This document shows positions 8,299-19,887 of a DNA stretch of 64,000 nucleotides, one piece after another. Numbering within the stretch: the first letter of the stretch is position 1; the number at the start of each line of letters is the position of its first letter. A program made the translations under genes and the position numbers. Source of the stretch: Lycium barbarum (lineage: Eukaryota > Streptophyta > Magnoliopsida > Solanales > Solanaceae); contig NC_083346.1 in the NCBI RefSeq assembly GCF_019175385.1, forward strand, positions 88,178,543-88,242,542, written 5' to 3'. Below the pieces are notes generated by a model. It saw nothing but the letters and a program-made list of their open reading frames with translations, ran no database searches and had not been told where the DNA came from.

Positions 8299-11200
8299 AT
8301 ATATGCCTTGGCCAGCCGACAGGACCAGGAGGCGTCACCAAATGTGGTTACAGGTATATTATTGATCTTCTCCCGAGATGTATATGCATTGATAGATCCA
8401 GACTCTACTTTATCATATATCTCTCCCCTGGTTGCTAGTAGAATTGGAATAGAACCCGAACCGATAGAACCATTCGAGGTAGCTACACCGGTAGGAGATT
8501 CCGTTGTAGCAAGGCGAGTATACAGAGATCGTTCAGTAGATATATGTGGCCGTTGCACCAAAGCGGATCTGATAGAGCTAGATATGACTGAATTTGATGT
8601 TATTATGGGTATGCACTGGTTAGCTTCTTGTTATGCTAATGTCGACTGTCAGAAGGAAGTAGTTCGCTTCCAGTTTCCAGGAGAACCCGTTTGAGAGTGG
8701 ACAGGAAGTACAGCATCGCCGGGGGGTAAGTTTGTTTCATACCTCAAGGCCAGAAACATGATTAAGAAGGGGTATATTTATCATCTGGTTCGTGTGCATG
8801 ACACGAAAGCAGAGGGACCCACTCTTCATTCAGCCCCGCTAGTCAATGAATTTTTGGATATATTCCCAGACGAGCTTCCAGGTCTTCCACCTGAGCGGGA
8901 AATAGAGTTCACGATAGATGTGCTGCCAGATACTCAACCTATATCTATTCCTCCCTACAGAATGGCACCTGCAGAACTGAAAGAATTGAATGAGCAGCTG
9001 AGGGATTTGTTAGAGTAGGGCTTCATCAGGCCCAGTACATCACCTTGGGGAGCCCCAGTATTGTTTGTGAGGAATAAAGATGTGTCGCTACGGATGTGTA
9101 TTGATTATAGGCAGCTGAACAAGGTGACTATAAAGAATAAATATCCCCTCCCTAGGATCGACGATTTATTTGACCAGTTGCAGGGCGCTAAGTGTTTCTC
9201 GAAGATAGACCTGCGGTCAGGCTACCATCAGGTGCGGATAAGAGAGACAAATATTCCAAAGACCGCATTCAGGACTCGGTACGGGCACTACGAGTTCTGG
9301 GTAATGTCTTTTGGGTTGACCAACGCCCCAGAAGTGTTTATGGATCTGATGAACCGAGTATTCAATTCGTTCTTATATATGTTCGTAATTGTATTTATCG
9401 ATGATATCCTGGACTATTCACGATCAGAAGATGAGCATGTAAATCATCTGAGGGCGGTACTTGGGGTACTCCGGCACCAAAAATTGTATGCTAAATTCTC
9501 TAAATGTGAATTCTGGTTGACTTCAGTGGCATTTTTGGGGCATATCATTGGAGCTGATGGCCTTCGGGTGGATACACAGAAAATTGAGGCCGTAAAGGCT
9601 TGGCCGAGACCGACGACAGCTACTGAGGTACGTAGTTTTCTGGGATTGGCAGGATATTATAGGAGATTTGTGGAGAAGTTTGCTTCGATTGCAGCTCCAT
9701 TGACGAAGCTAACTCAGAAGGCAGCTAAGTTCCAGTGGACTGATGCTTGTGAACGAAGCTTCCAGATGCTGAAAGAAAAGTTTACTACAGCCCCAGTTCT
9801 GACTATCCCCGAGGGACCAGACAGTTATGCCATTTATTGTGATGCTTCCGGTGTGGGGATAGGTTTTGTATTAATGCAGCATGGTAGGGTTATAGCCTAC
9901 GCCTCCCGGCAGCTCAAAAAGCTAGAAAGAAATTATCCTACTCATGATCTGGAGCTAGCAGCAGTAATTCATGCTTTAAAAATATGGAGGCATTATCTAT
10001 ATGGCGCCCATGTTGATATTTATACGGACCACACCAGCCTTCAGTATTTCTTTAAGCAGAAGGAGCTGAATTTGCGGCAGAGAAGGTGGCTAGAGTTGCT
10101 GAAGGACTACGATGTTGATATTCTATATCACCCTGGAAAATCCAACATAGTAGCCGATGCACTCAGCCGTAAGTCTAGGGGCAGCCTAACAGACGTGCGG
10201 CCAGAAAAGAAAGAAATGGTTCATGAGATTTACCAGCTAGCTAGCCTTGGAGTCCGTTTACCTAATTCTGGAGACACTGGGGTTTCTGTCAAAGAAGTTG
10301 CTGAGTCCTCTATTATGGAATAAATAAACCGACGCCAATATGAGGATCCTGTTCTGGCACAGTATAGAGGCATAACCCTTGTAAAGGAGAAGACTCCATT
10401 TGAGATTACACCTAATGGAGTGCTACTACATAGAGGCAGAATATGTGTACCTGAGGTTGCGGGGCTGCGGCGACAAGTTATGGGAGAAGCACATTATGCC
10501 CGTTATTCCGTCCATCCGGGATCAACAAAGATGTATCATGACCTCAGATGCTTATATTGGTGGGATGGTATGAAAAGGGACATAGCAGAGTTTGTTGCTC
10601 AGTGCCCAAATTGCCAACAGGTTAAGATCGAGCATCAGAAGCCTGGTGGGTTGTTACAGGAGATGGAGATTCCGACTTGGAAGTGGGAAGCAATTAACAT
10701 GGATTTCATCACAGGTTTACCATGCACTCCACGGAAGTATGACTCCATATGGGTTATTGTTGATAGGCTGACAAAATCAGCCCATTTTCTTCCAGTCAGG
10801 ACTACCTACTCAGCTGAAGACTATGCAAGGTTATATATTAAGGAGATAGTAAGACATCATGGAGTTCCCACAGCTATTATATCCGACAGAGGTGCTCAGT
10901 TTATAGCTAACTTCTGGAGATCATTTCAAGAAGGATTGGGGACCCAGGTAAGTCTTAGTACTGCATTCCACCCGCAGTCTGATGGACAGGCCGAGCGTAC
11001 TATTCAGATGCTAGAAGATATGCTACGGGCCTGTGTTATTGACTTCAAGGGTAGCTGGGATGACCATTTTCCTCTCATTGAGTTTGCTTATAATAATAGT
11101 TACCATACTAGCATCTAGATGGCGCCGTATGAGGCCCTGTATGGCCGGAAGTGCAGGTCACCGATCGGTTGGTTCGATGTTAGCGAAACTAAGCTATTCG

Positions 11201-11760
11201 ACCCAGATATAATTCAGCAGGCAATTGATAAAGTGAAACTCATTCAGGAACGATTACTGGCAACCCAGAGTCGACAGAAATCATATGGCGATAATCGACG
11301 TCGACATTTAGAGTTCCAGATTGGCGATTGGGTATTTCTGAAAGTGTCATCCATGAAGGGTGTTATGAGATTCAGTAAGAAGGGAAAGCTCGGTCCAAGG
11401 TATATTGGACCTTTTCAGATCATCCGTAAGGTAGGCAAGGTTGCCTATGAATTGGACCTACCATCTGATTTGGAAGCAGTGCATCCAGTCTTCCACGTGT
11501 CAATGCTCCGCAAATATATAGGCGATCCTTCCATGTTTCCTCTAGATGGTATCCAGGTGACAGAAGAGCTATCCTACGAAGAACAACCTATAGCCATACT
11601 GGATCGTCAGATGAGAAGGTTACGTACCAAAGACGTGGCTTCTGTTAAAGTACTGTGGCGAAACAATAACCGGGAGGAGATGACCTGGGAAGCCGAAGAA
11701 GAGATGAAGAAGAAGTATCCTCGCTTGTTTCCTATACCTACAGATAATCTAAACTCCTAA
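8299..11760 (+). pseudogene. pol: Chromovirus A pol: protease, RT, RNase H, integrase, chromodomain-like tail
   Basis: One continuous frame encodes a Del/Tekay-like polyprotein. The aspartic protease has lost its catalytic motif (ALIDPDST where DTGST is expected). RT is at about 8850-9480, with the [12 protein letters not shown] and FIDDIL motifs. RNase H is at about 9810-10180 ([23 protein letters not shown]). Integrase has an HHCC zinc region (about 10480-10640, ending CPNCQQVK) and a DDE core ([26 protein letters not shown]). A GPY/F-type region and chromodomain-like tail end in KYPRLFP. Four in-frame stops break it at 8692-8694, 9016-9018, 10321-10323 and 11116-11118; I find no frameshift. 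No gag precedes it. The frame opens without a convincing ATG, as expected for a region once translated from gag. Confidence 0.93.
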
Positions 11761-11847
11761 ATTGGTTATGCTGATAGATGAATGAACTGTATGTGATACC
11801 GGAAAAAAAAAAAAAGATTCCCCCGAAGTGTTTATAAAACCCTATAA

Positions 11848-12816
11848 GCCTTAATGCACAAGTTGCTTATAAGTATTATTGGTGTGGAATATCAAGGGCA
11901 AAGTCTGAATTAGGAATTAATTATTTCATGAAATGAAAAAAAAAAAAAAACCACAAGCGGTCGTGTGGCTTGGGGTGGGCTCCCACCCATGGCTTGGCCA
12001 ATTGCCTTGAGCCATGAGTGGGGGGTATGTGTCCACCTTTTATGGGCTATACATTTATATATATAGATGAGTGATGACAAAGCAAGAATTATTCATCATT
12101 TACACAACTCAAGAAACTTGGAGAAGAATATGGAAACATAGTAGTATTCGGCCATGGCTCCCAAAATTGATGCCAAAGAAATTGATCAAGAAAAATAATT
12201 TTCTTTTAGTAATTCAACCTATTGGAAGGCCCTTATTAACGTGGGATAGTAGTTGGAGCAAGCAAAGCATTCATTGTGCAAGTTGTAAACCCTAGCCAAG
12301 TTTAGAAGTTAAAGGATAAAGGTAAGATTTAATCTCCTTTTCTATGTGTCAGGGATGCTTTGTGAGTGTTGTGGTATGTAGAAATGGATGAAATTCATGA
12401 AATATGTGTGTGTTGGTTGTGGCCGAATAGGGGCTAGGTTGGTAAGATGTGATGAATTGATTTTATTTAGTATTTTTGGTTGTTGTTGTGGATTCCATGA
12501 TGAAAATGAAGGTTTGATGGCTTGAAATGAAGTTGTAATCATTGTGGGATTGCTGTAGAAGTTAATGTGACGTTAGCATGATTTCTTATATTTGTATGAA
12601 TAATGTTGTTAGCGAGTGGTTGTTGGTATAATTCATGAACTTGGGAAGCAAGGAGTGTGTTGTTGTTGTTCTTATTGAGTTTGTAAGATTATAAGTTGGG
12701 TTGTTGTGGTTAATTTGAATGTATATGAAATGCCGTCGAATTATGTAGAAAGGGATGCTAACGTTAGAATGCATTTTGAATTAATTGTTGAAGTTGTTAA
12801 TGTGGTTGTTGGTATT
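11848..12816 (+). mobile_element. Truncated 3' LTR of chromovirus A
   Basis: This matches LTR A positions about 4250-5216 almost base for base, then stops abruptly inside GGTTGTTGGTATT. The first 80 bases of the LTR and everything beyond position 5216 are missing. The following 13 bases plus 15443 onward belong to a different element. Confidence 0.88.
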
Positions 12817-13054
12817 TTCACCTAGCACCTGTTACACCTCGGAAAAATCTTCCGTTGGTACGCGGGTGAATGACCTAGTGATGAGCACCAGTGTATGATG
12901 TTTCCATGAGTAAAAATCGACATTTGATGACCCTAAATAAGATTCCAAAGGAAATTGCAATAAGAGAGAGGTTATGCTCCATAATGAATTATTATAGGTT
13001 TTGGAAATGTGAAAAGTTGCAAGTTTGCATTCTGGCCAGTGGTAGTAAAACGAA

Positions 13055-13410
13055 ATACGGACCGTAAAGTAGTATACAGTCCGTAAACTGCCATGTCGTA
13101 TTGTGGCTTCCAAAACTTCAAACTTTCTGCCAAATGATCAATGGTTAAATACGACCTGGAATACGGACCGTAAAGTAGTATACAGTCCGTAAATTGCCAT
13201 GTCGTATTGTGGCTTCCAAAACTTCAAACTTTCTGCCAAATGATCAATGGTTAAATACGACCTGGAATACGGACCGTAAAGTGGTTTACGGCCCGTAAAC
13301 CATGATCGTAAATCACCATGTCCCAGCTTGAGTTTCTGGTTCTGTTATGATTAAATACGACCACGAAGGACGGTTCGTAAACTGGAATACGGACCGTAAA
13401 CCAAGTTTAC
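13055..13410 (+). repeat. 106-bp tandem duplication rich in TACGGACCGTA dyads (U3 region)
   Basis: Unit 13055-13160 is repeated at 13161-13266, and a third unit begins at 13267. Each unit opens with ATACGGACCGTAAAG and carries ACAGTCCGTAAA. Further dyads run to about 13410, just before the A/T-rich TTAAATAAGG segment. Confidence 0.9.
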
Positions 13411-14673
13411 CACCACTGTGCACTTCAAATCAGATTTTTAAGTCATTAAATAAGGGGACCAAGGCTTATTTCATTTCACTTCTACATCACACCCCTTCTC
13501 TCTAAAGGATCTCTCTACATATATTCCACAAGTTTTCAAGGGTTTATAGTGATCAACAACACAAAATAAGTGAATCAAGTGTAAGCAAACTCATTAAAGA
13601 TCATTCAAGTCAAGAAATCCAAATGGAGAAAAACTAGGGTTTTTGCTCAAGTGGAGTATTTCGACTAAGGCTTGTTCCTACAACATCTAAGGTAAGATTT
13701 ATGGTATTTATATGTTGTTTAAGGTATTTGGAAGTTGAAATGCTTGGATTTTAGAAGAGTATAGCAAAATGGGTCATGAAAGATGAATAGTGACGTTTTG
13801 AGAAATAGTTTGAATTGAATCATGATTGTTGTTGTGTTGTGACATGAATGGGTTATAAATGACATTAAGATCATGAAATAGGCATTGTATGTGAATGGAC
13901 GAAATCGTGTGTTATGGTCTTGAATGTGGAAAATTGGAAGTGAATTGAGAATATGGATAATGTAGATGACTAAAGGCTATTGTTATGATATTGTAAATGT
14001 ATTGTTGACGTTTGGGAATTGAATTACGATATGGAGGAATTTTATATAAATAAAGGAGATGATGTTCGATTTTCCCTAGCTTTAGCCATTTATGCTAGTT
14101 GTCAATTCTAATGATAGTATGACCTTGATGAAGGTATAAACGCAAGCGTGGAAGGGAACGTCCAAGTATTAAATAGTCGAATGAAAAGGTATGTAAGGCT
14201 AACCCTTCTTTCATAAGGCATGGTTCTTTGGCCAAACGTCTAAATCTCCTATAAGACTATAATTCCCTTCAAACGATTTGATTCTCCGAGCTAGTAAGCT
14301 CCCGATGCTCGATGTGCTACGATTGTACTAAGTTCCTCGTATGACGAGTAAGCCTATAGGGTAGATGTAACGATAATGACAATGATAGTAATGATGATGA
14401 GAATAAAATGATGCTAAAGATGCTTATGAGCTATTATATGTATGTGTGCCTATGAAGGGCTATAATAAGACCCCGAGCTTATGACGCCGGGTAAGAATAT
14501 ATGTATATGAATATCTATAGAGTATGTATATGATTATGAAACGCGCGCGCACTTCTGCAGAAGGTACGGATAACCCTGATGCCTTGGTAGGGCCAGGTAT
14601 GTATGACCTTGAGCCTTGGTTGGCCAAGTATGTATGAAACACCAAACCTTTATGGTCGGTCACGCTATAGCTT

Positions 14674-14720
<47 letters not shown>
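14674..14720. repeat. (TA)n(TG)n microsatellite in solo LTR 2
   Basis: A TA run is followed directly by about 13 TG units. Confidence 0.96.
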
Positions 14721-14936
14721 ATGACATCAATATGAGTACGAATATGTTATAAAAATGAATGTGAAGGTAAATAAATACGAATATGGATGTATGTACACAG
14801 ATACGCAATAGAAATGGAATGTCCTTATGGAAAGCAAGTAAGTGGTATGACGACGATATTATTATCTCCCATGTCATGCTATTTCATATGTTGACTCTTA
14901 AGCTTTCATATTGATATTGATCATGCTTTACATACT

Positions 14937-14996
14937 CAGTACATTCTTCGTACTGACGTCCTTTTATTTGTGGACGCTGCGTCATGCCCGCAGGTA
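14937..14996 (+). other. Conserved LTR double hairpin (copy 3)
   Basis: CAGTAC (14937-14942) pairs with GTACTG (14950-14955). The second stem is GTCC (14958-14961) with GGAC (14972-14975), replacing the CCCC/GGGG pair of copies 1 and 2. It ends CCCGCAGGTA. Confidence 0.78.
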
Positions 14997-15442
14997 CACA
15001 AGGAGACAGGCTTGATCCATAGCTATATTTTCAGGGACTACACAGCGGAACTCCATTTCATTCGGAGCTATAGCTTTTGGGTACTCATTCTTTTGTGTAC
15101 ATAATTATGGGCATAGCGGTGTCCGGTCCCGCTCATGTGATTTGTTATACTCTTCTTAGAGACTCGTAGACATGTGTATGTGGTTAGATGTGTTTTGCCT
15201 TATCAGCCTATTTTTTTTTTGTATGTCATTTTGTTGGCCTTGTCGGCCCATGTACATTGATGTGGCATAGATGCCTATGATGATATAACAAATGTTGTCG
15301 TCCAATTGGGACTAGTATGATTGATGGCTAGAATGCATGATTTGATTTATGGCTCACCTAGACGTTATGTGAAAGTATGTTAAAGGGGTGCCCGGGTGGG
15401 GTAGCGCCGGGTGCTCGTCGCGGCCCCAGTCGGGTCGTGACA

Positions 15443-15625
15443 GCACCCATCATCCTGGAAGACATTTTTCAGGCTTTAGAAAAATGTCGGAACGACTTCC
15501 GATACTTCCAAGGATGCAGCATGTTGTTACAATGGTGGATTATCAAACGCTTTAGGCCCCATGTCTGCTACATCATCTTTGTAATCCTTTTGGGGATGAT
15601 GTTTTTTATTATTATTATGTTATGA
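15443..15625 (+). pseudogene. Fragment resembling the ORF of a Tat/Ogre-related element (uncertain)
   Basis: After solo LTR 2, an open frame reads APIILEDIFQALEKCRNDF and then FQGCSMLLQWWIIKRF. The G-C-x-x-L-L-Q-x-W pattern is reminiscent of a plant mobile-element ORF domain (DUF7745 type), but this rests on memory of a short motif. The frame ends in a low-complexity tail (FFIIIML) at 15625. Stretch 15626-15906 is A/T-rich with nothing further I can support. Confidence 0.35.
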
Positions 15626-15906
15626 TGATGTTTTGGAGCAGTGGTTCACCTTCACAAATGGCACTTGCATGCTTCAATCGGTTACGAAGGGCCTTAACTC
15701 AAAATGGCTTTAGGAATACGAATAGTATAAATACCTGCAAATTACATGAATGTTTTCTACATGCTTCACATGCCTACTTGCTATATGTGTTATCATATAT
15801 TAAGGCTTGAATACATTTGATCCGATGATCTAAAACTACATACCAAAAGAAAAAACCAAAAGCTTAAAACTTACACAAATTTATCTCCATAAAAGGTTGA
15901 CTTACA

Positions 15907-16844
15907 ATGACAAACCAAGGAGAACAAGAGACGCGGACTCTGGGAGAGACAACAGAAATGTTAAAAGACAAAGTGCTATAAATGGAGAAGCACCTCCAAG
16001 ATATAGGGAGGGAAATTGAAGAAGTGGATAGATTGCTAAAGATGGCTGGGAACCCGCCAGAGGGCGTACCCCAAGATCAATACTACGGGAACGTCCCAGA
16101 AGAAGTAAGGGATTTGGTGCTGAACAATATACCTTTAGAGAGAGGACATATGACGCCCAGAAAGGGGACTCCAAAAGGAGTGAATGAAAGTCAAGAAACT
16201 GGATCAGATCAATGGGCGACGAAATCGGATCCACAAGAGGAATCAGAGCCTCAACAGGAAGCCTCCGAACCCATAGAGGAGGAAAAAAAAGAGCTTTAGA
16301 ACATGGAGGAGGAGGAATTAGAGCCCATTGACATAGAGGTTGAGGGAGAGAAAGAGCCCTTTGAGATGTTCCCTGAGTTTACAGAGGAAGAGAATGAGGC
16401 AAATGAGGAATCTGACTACTATGCCCCAACCAACGAGGGGTCTAACTTTTATGCACCATCGTCCATGATGGTACCTGCCAGCTCCACTATGGCATCTGAG
16501 AATTTTGGAAGGGTAGGCCCTTTTGAACCTGCTTGGTGGGGAATAGCTTTCAAAGCCTGTTCCTCCCCATTCAGAGTGGCTCCACGGCCTATCACCTATA
16601 AGGAGGTATACGAAAAGATGGTCTCCACAGGAATGCCTTGCACCACTAGGGCTAAGTTGCCGCTACCCGAGTTGGTGTACGCATACAAAAGGTGCCCGTT
16701 CCATCGCAACTAGGCCAGTCATAACTTGAATGAGTGTCTGGGGTTGAGAAGAAGAATTTGTAGCCTGATTAATGATAGGATCATTGGGCATTTGTGGGGG
16801 CCACACACCCTACTGGTCCGTGACCCTATAGTCCCCGGAGAAGG
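15907..16844 (+). pseudogene. Tat/Ogre-like gag-type ORF, part 1
   Basis: A single frame starts at the ATG at 15907. It is interrupted by stops at 15979-15981, 16300-16302 and 16711-16713. The product is very acidic (EEEELEPIDIEVEGE region). It then has a FEPAWWGIAFKA stretch, PRPITYKEVYEKMVSTGMP, and a zinc-like ending in which CPFHRN is followed across the last stop by SHNLNECLGLRRRICSLI. That C-x-x-H ... H ... C-L-x-L-x-x-x-I spacing resembles the CxYHxxxxGHxxEDCxxLKxxI motif of plant Tat-lineage gags. Solo LTR 3 splits the frame at 16844; removing it and one GAAGG rejoins the frame at 19542. The assignment as gag is an inference from this motif. Confidence 0.6.
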
Positions 16845-17194
16845 TGTTACACCTTGGAAAATTCCCCGTTAACGTACAGTGAATAGGCTAGAGAAGAGCA
16901 CGACGTATACGATGTTTTGATAAGTAAGAAATACCATTCGATGATTTTAAATAAGATTTCAGAGACATGTGAGATAGGAGATGAAAGTTTTTAAGGAAAG
17001 CAAGATATATGTCGCGTACCGGACATAATTTATTAATATCGAATTAATGATTGCTTAGTAATGTTTTGGAGAAGAGTTATAATATCTTTTAGATTGTTAA
17101 TGAGGTGTTAAAAAAGTGTCACGAAGGTCCCACGAGGATTTGAAATCAAACGAAGTGTCGAGAACCAAAAATCAGAGAAAATGTAGATTAAACG

Positions 17195-17412
17195 ACCGAT
17201 TATACGGTCCGTATAATATTATACGGTCCGTACAACCTGTCGTATAATGGTCACAGAATGAAGTTGTTGAGGGGTGATTTCACGGTCACTCATACGAACC
17301 GTATAAATTTATACGAATCGTATAATGTGCCGTCAAATTGACACAGAATTGGATGGTTACTGGAGCAATTTCATGGTAACTTATACGGACCGTATAAGTG
17401 TCCGTATAATTT
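17195..17412. promoter_or_regulatory. Cluster of TATACGGTCCGTATA-type dyads in solo LTR 3
   Basis: At least four inverted-repeat copies occur here: around 17201, 17221, 17292-17325 (ATACGAACCGTAT-like variants) and 17382-17410. They lie just upstream of a GATATAAGG segment, a possible TATA region. They may be U3 factor-binding sites; that role is inferred. Confidence 0.6.
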
Positions 17413-18683
17413 CGTCGGGACAGATTTTTAAAAGTTGATATAAGGACTTCAACACATTTATTTCATTTCATTTTTCTTCTACACAACTCAAGAATTATCT
17501 GGAACCTTCCATACACTCCATATACAAGAACTCATGAGAAATTGATGATCAACTTCATCAAATCAACAAAACTAAGTGTGAGAAACACATCAAAGTTCAT
17601 CCAAGTCATGAAATTCCATGGGAAGTGAACTAAGGTTTTGGTGAAAGAGAAATATTTCAACTCAAGGCTTATTCCTACACTATCTAAGGTGAGTTTTATG
17701 GTATTTGCATGTTATTTAAGGTATTGAAAAGTTGAAACACTTGGATTGTAGAAAGGTATAGAAAATGGGTCATGAATGTCGAATAGTGTCATTGTTGAAT
17801 AGTAGTTTGGGGTGAATTATGAATATTGGTATGTTGTGATTATAAGTTCTCTATAAATGACTTTTAGAACATGGAATAAGTATTATGTGTGAGAAAATTC
17901 CATAATGAACTATGACCATGATTATGGAGAAATTGGAGTGAAATGGTGAAATGTGGATAATATAGATGGATGATGATTGTTGCTTGTGATATTGTGAATG
18001 TTGTTATCAATGTTTGGGAGTTGATATAGAATATGGGGAAAGTTGTATAAACAAAGGAAATGCTGCCCAATTTTCTTTAGCTTTAGTGAGTACGTTTAAG
18101 TAATCGATTATCTAATGTTCATGCGACTTCTCTTGAATGTAGAAATGTGGACATTGAAGGAGAACAAACAAGCGATAGATTAGTTAAAAGGAAAAGGTAT
18201 GTGAAGCTAGTCCTTTCTTTCTATGGCATGAATCCGATGGCATGATTTTTCCTTCTTCTCCATGAATCCTCTATATCTCGGAAAGCTAAGAGTCCATGTT
18301 CATGAATAGCTACATGAGATAAGAAATACATTACGAGCCCAATAATGATGATGATGAGCTTAAGTCTAAATATTCTAGAGTTCATGATATGATGTTCTTA
18401 TAGAGTTAATGATGTCGTTCATTGTATACACTGACCTTAAATACTATTTCCTTCAAGGTGAGGCAGAATACTTATAAATGCTTCATAATGGTATCAGGGG
18501 TTCACGACCTTATGTCACCCCGACATAGCATATAGTTGCCTCCAAGTTCTAATGTATGTTTTTAATGATAAGTGTATAATGGTGTTAAGTCATGACATGT
18601 CTATGAGATGATCAATAATTTAAGTTTATAATATGCCTATGCCATTTATGAAAATGTTGAGTTACGATGGGTATATGACGATA

Positions 18684-18900
18684 CAATTCCACCGTGCCAA
18701 AAAGGCCGAACACGTGACCGCTAAGGTGGGCTGCATATGATTCCACCATGCCCAAAAGGCCGGACATGTCACCGCTTAGTCTATCTGCTTATGATTCCAC
18801 CGTTCCCAAAAGGCCGGACATGTCACCGCTAAGGCGGGCTGCTTATGATTCCACCGCGCCTAGAAGGCCGGACATGATCACCACTAGTGGGCGGCATATG
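18684..18900 (+). repeat. Minisatellite, 4 units of about 54 bp
   Basis: Units start ATTCCACC and contain AAAAGGCCGGACATG and ACCGCTAAGG-like parts. The array holds the same place in the LTR as the CCGAGTCCCTC array of element B, a little before the double hairpin. Confidence 0.85.
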
Positions 18901-19098
18901 ATGGTTACTCGGACGCGGGTTAACGATGATGATGATGATGAGATGATATATACACTATGATAATACCTGTACTACGATTATATAAATATACGATATATGT
19001 ATGAAATGTATTCACCTATAAAACTCATGCAGGTTATATCTTCCTCCTACGGTTTATGATTCTTCTATTATGCTTATTTCATTCATGTCTTACATACT

Positions 19099-19158
19099 CA
19101 GTACAATGTTCATACTGACGTCCGTTTTCTTTGGATGTTGTGTTCTTGCCCACAGGTA
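19099..19158 (+). other. Conserved LTR double hairpin (copy 4)
   Basis: CAGTAC faces ATACTG (one pair lost). GTCC faces GGAT (one G-U). It ends CCCACAGGTA. Confidence 0.7.
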
Positions 19159-19541
19159 GATAGGGAGGTGAGCTTGATCCAGACTCGTAGGAGCTGTTAG
19201 CTGACTTGAGAGCACTCCATTGTTCCGAAGGTGCCTTTGATCATTCTTTTGTGTATATATGTATATTTTGGGCATAACGGGGTCCTGTCTAGCACTCTAG
19301 TAGAGGCTCGTAGATACGCAGGTGTGGGTAGTATGGTCTCACAATGTTTCTAATATATATATATATATATATGTTTATATTGTTTTGATAGCCGAAGGGA
19401 TTATGTATATATATATATATGTAAAGTGATTATGTTTCCAAATGAGAAAATGACCTTCTTATGATAAGTAAAGGAATGAGTGGTGCTCGGTGGTTAACCC
19501 CAGGTACCCGTCACGGCCCCTAGTCGGGTCGTGACAGAAGG

Positions 19542-19870
19542 AGTCACTACTAGTGCTGGTATTTGGTGGTATGATTTCACAGTCTTCGAGGAATCATACG
19601 CCTGCATATTCTCGACTCTGTATAGTATAAGGAAGTTTTGACCTGTGGAACCTACCCACGAAACGGCACCACTAGGGCCCAACATGAACAAGTTTTGCCT
19701 GTATCATACTGGTGCTATGGGGCAAGACAGAGAAGAGTGCTACGATTTCAAGGCCGAGCTTGAGCATAAGATCAGTACAAGAGAGATCTTGGTTATCCTC
19801 CCACTACAATACTGAGATAGAAGGAAAATGAGAGAGCGAGTTCATAAGGACAACGACTCGCGAAACTGTA
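19542..19870 (+). pseudogene. Tat/Ogre-like gag-type ORF, part 2
   Basis: This resumes the frame broken at 16844 (GVTTSAGIWWYDFTVFEES). It includes a second zinc-like motif, CLYHTGAMGQDREECYDFK followed by AELEHKI. Stops occur at TGA (TTTTGA, about 19640), TGA (TACTGA, about 19813) and TAG (GGGTAG, about 19880). Confidence 0.6.
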
Positions 19871-19887
19871 TTTTTGGGTAGATATTA

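Larger units (their letters stand above)
6958..11847 (+). mobile_element. Internal region of chromovirus A
   Basis: In order, this holds the PBS, a stem-loop leader, an unknown acidic ORF (7247-7708), a noncoding stretch with 5S-rRNA-like sequence (8047-8148), and protease-RT-RNase H-integrase-chromodomain pol (8299-11760). The capsid and zinc-knuckle part of gag, present in elements C and D, is absent. Residues homologous to the end of gag appear only at about 8299. The 3' end has lost its PPT and LTR start through a deletion equal to about 127 bp (upstream-copy positions about 4123-4249), joined at 11847/11848. Stretch 7709-8046 has no ORF but is shared with element B. Confidence 0.85.
12830..15442 (+). 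mobile_element. Solo LTR 2 (chromovirus, 2.6 kb)
   Basis: It begins TGTTACACCTCGG and ends GGTCGTGACA, flanked by GCACC at 12825-12829 and 15443-15447. It contains a 106-bp tandem repeat with TACGGACCGTA dyads, two donor-like motifs (CTAAGGTAAGATTTA near 13687 and AAAAGGTATGTAAGG near 14185), a TA/TG microsatellite and the double hairpin. It has no internal domain. Small ORFs here are not credible genes. Confidence 0.92.
16845..19536 (+). mobile_element. Solo LTR 3 (chromovirus, 2.7 kb)
   Basis: It begins TGTTACACCTTGG and ends GGTCGTGACA, with GAAGG at 16840-16844 and 19537-19541. It contains TTATACGGTCCGTATAA-type dyads (17195-17412), donor-like motifs (CTAAGGTGAGTTTTATGG near 17687 and AAAAGGTATGTGAAG near 18193), a 4-unit minisatellite and the double hairpin. 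No coding domain is present. Confidence 0.92.

Noticed and set aside
16845..19536. A possible tail of the gag-like gene or a host gene within this span
   Set aside because: The exact GAAGG duplication and TG...CA ends show that it is an inserted LTR. ORFs inside, such as the one at 18748-18960, are minisatellite translations.
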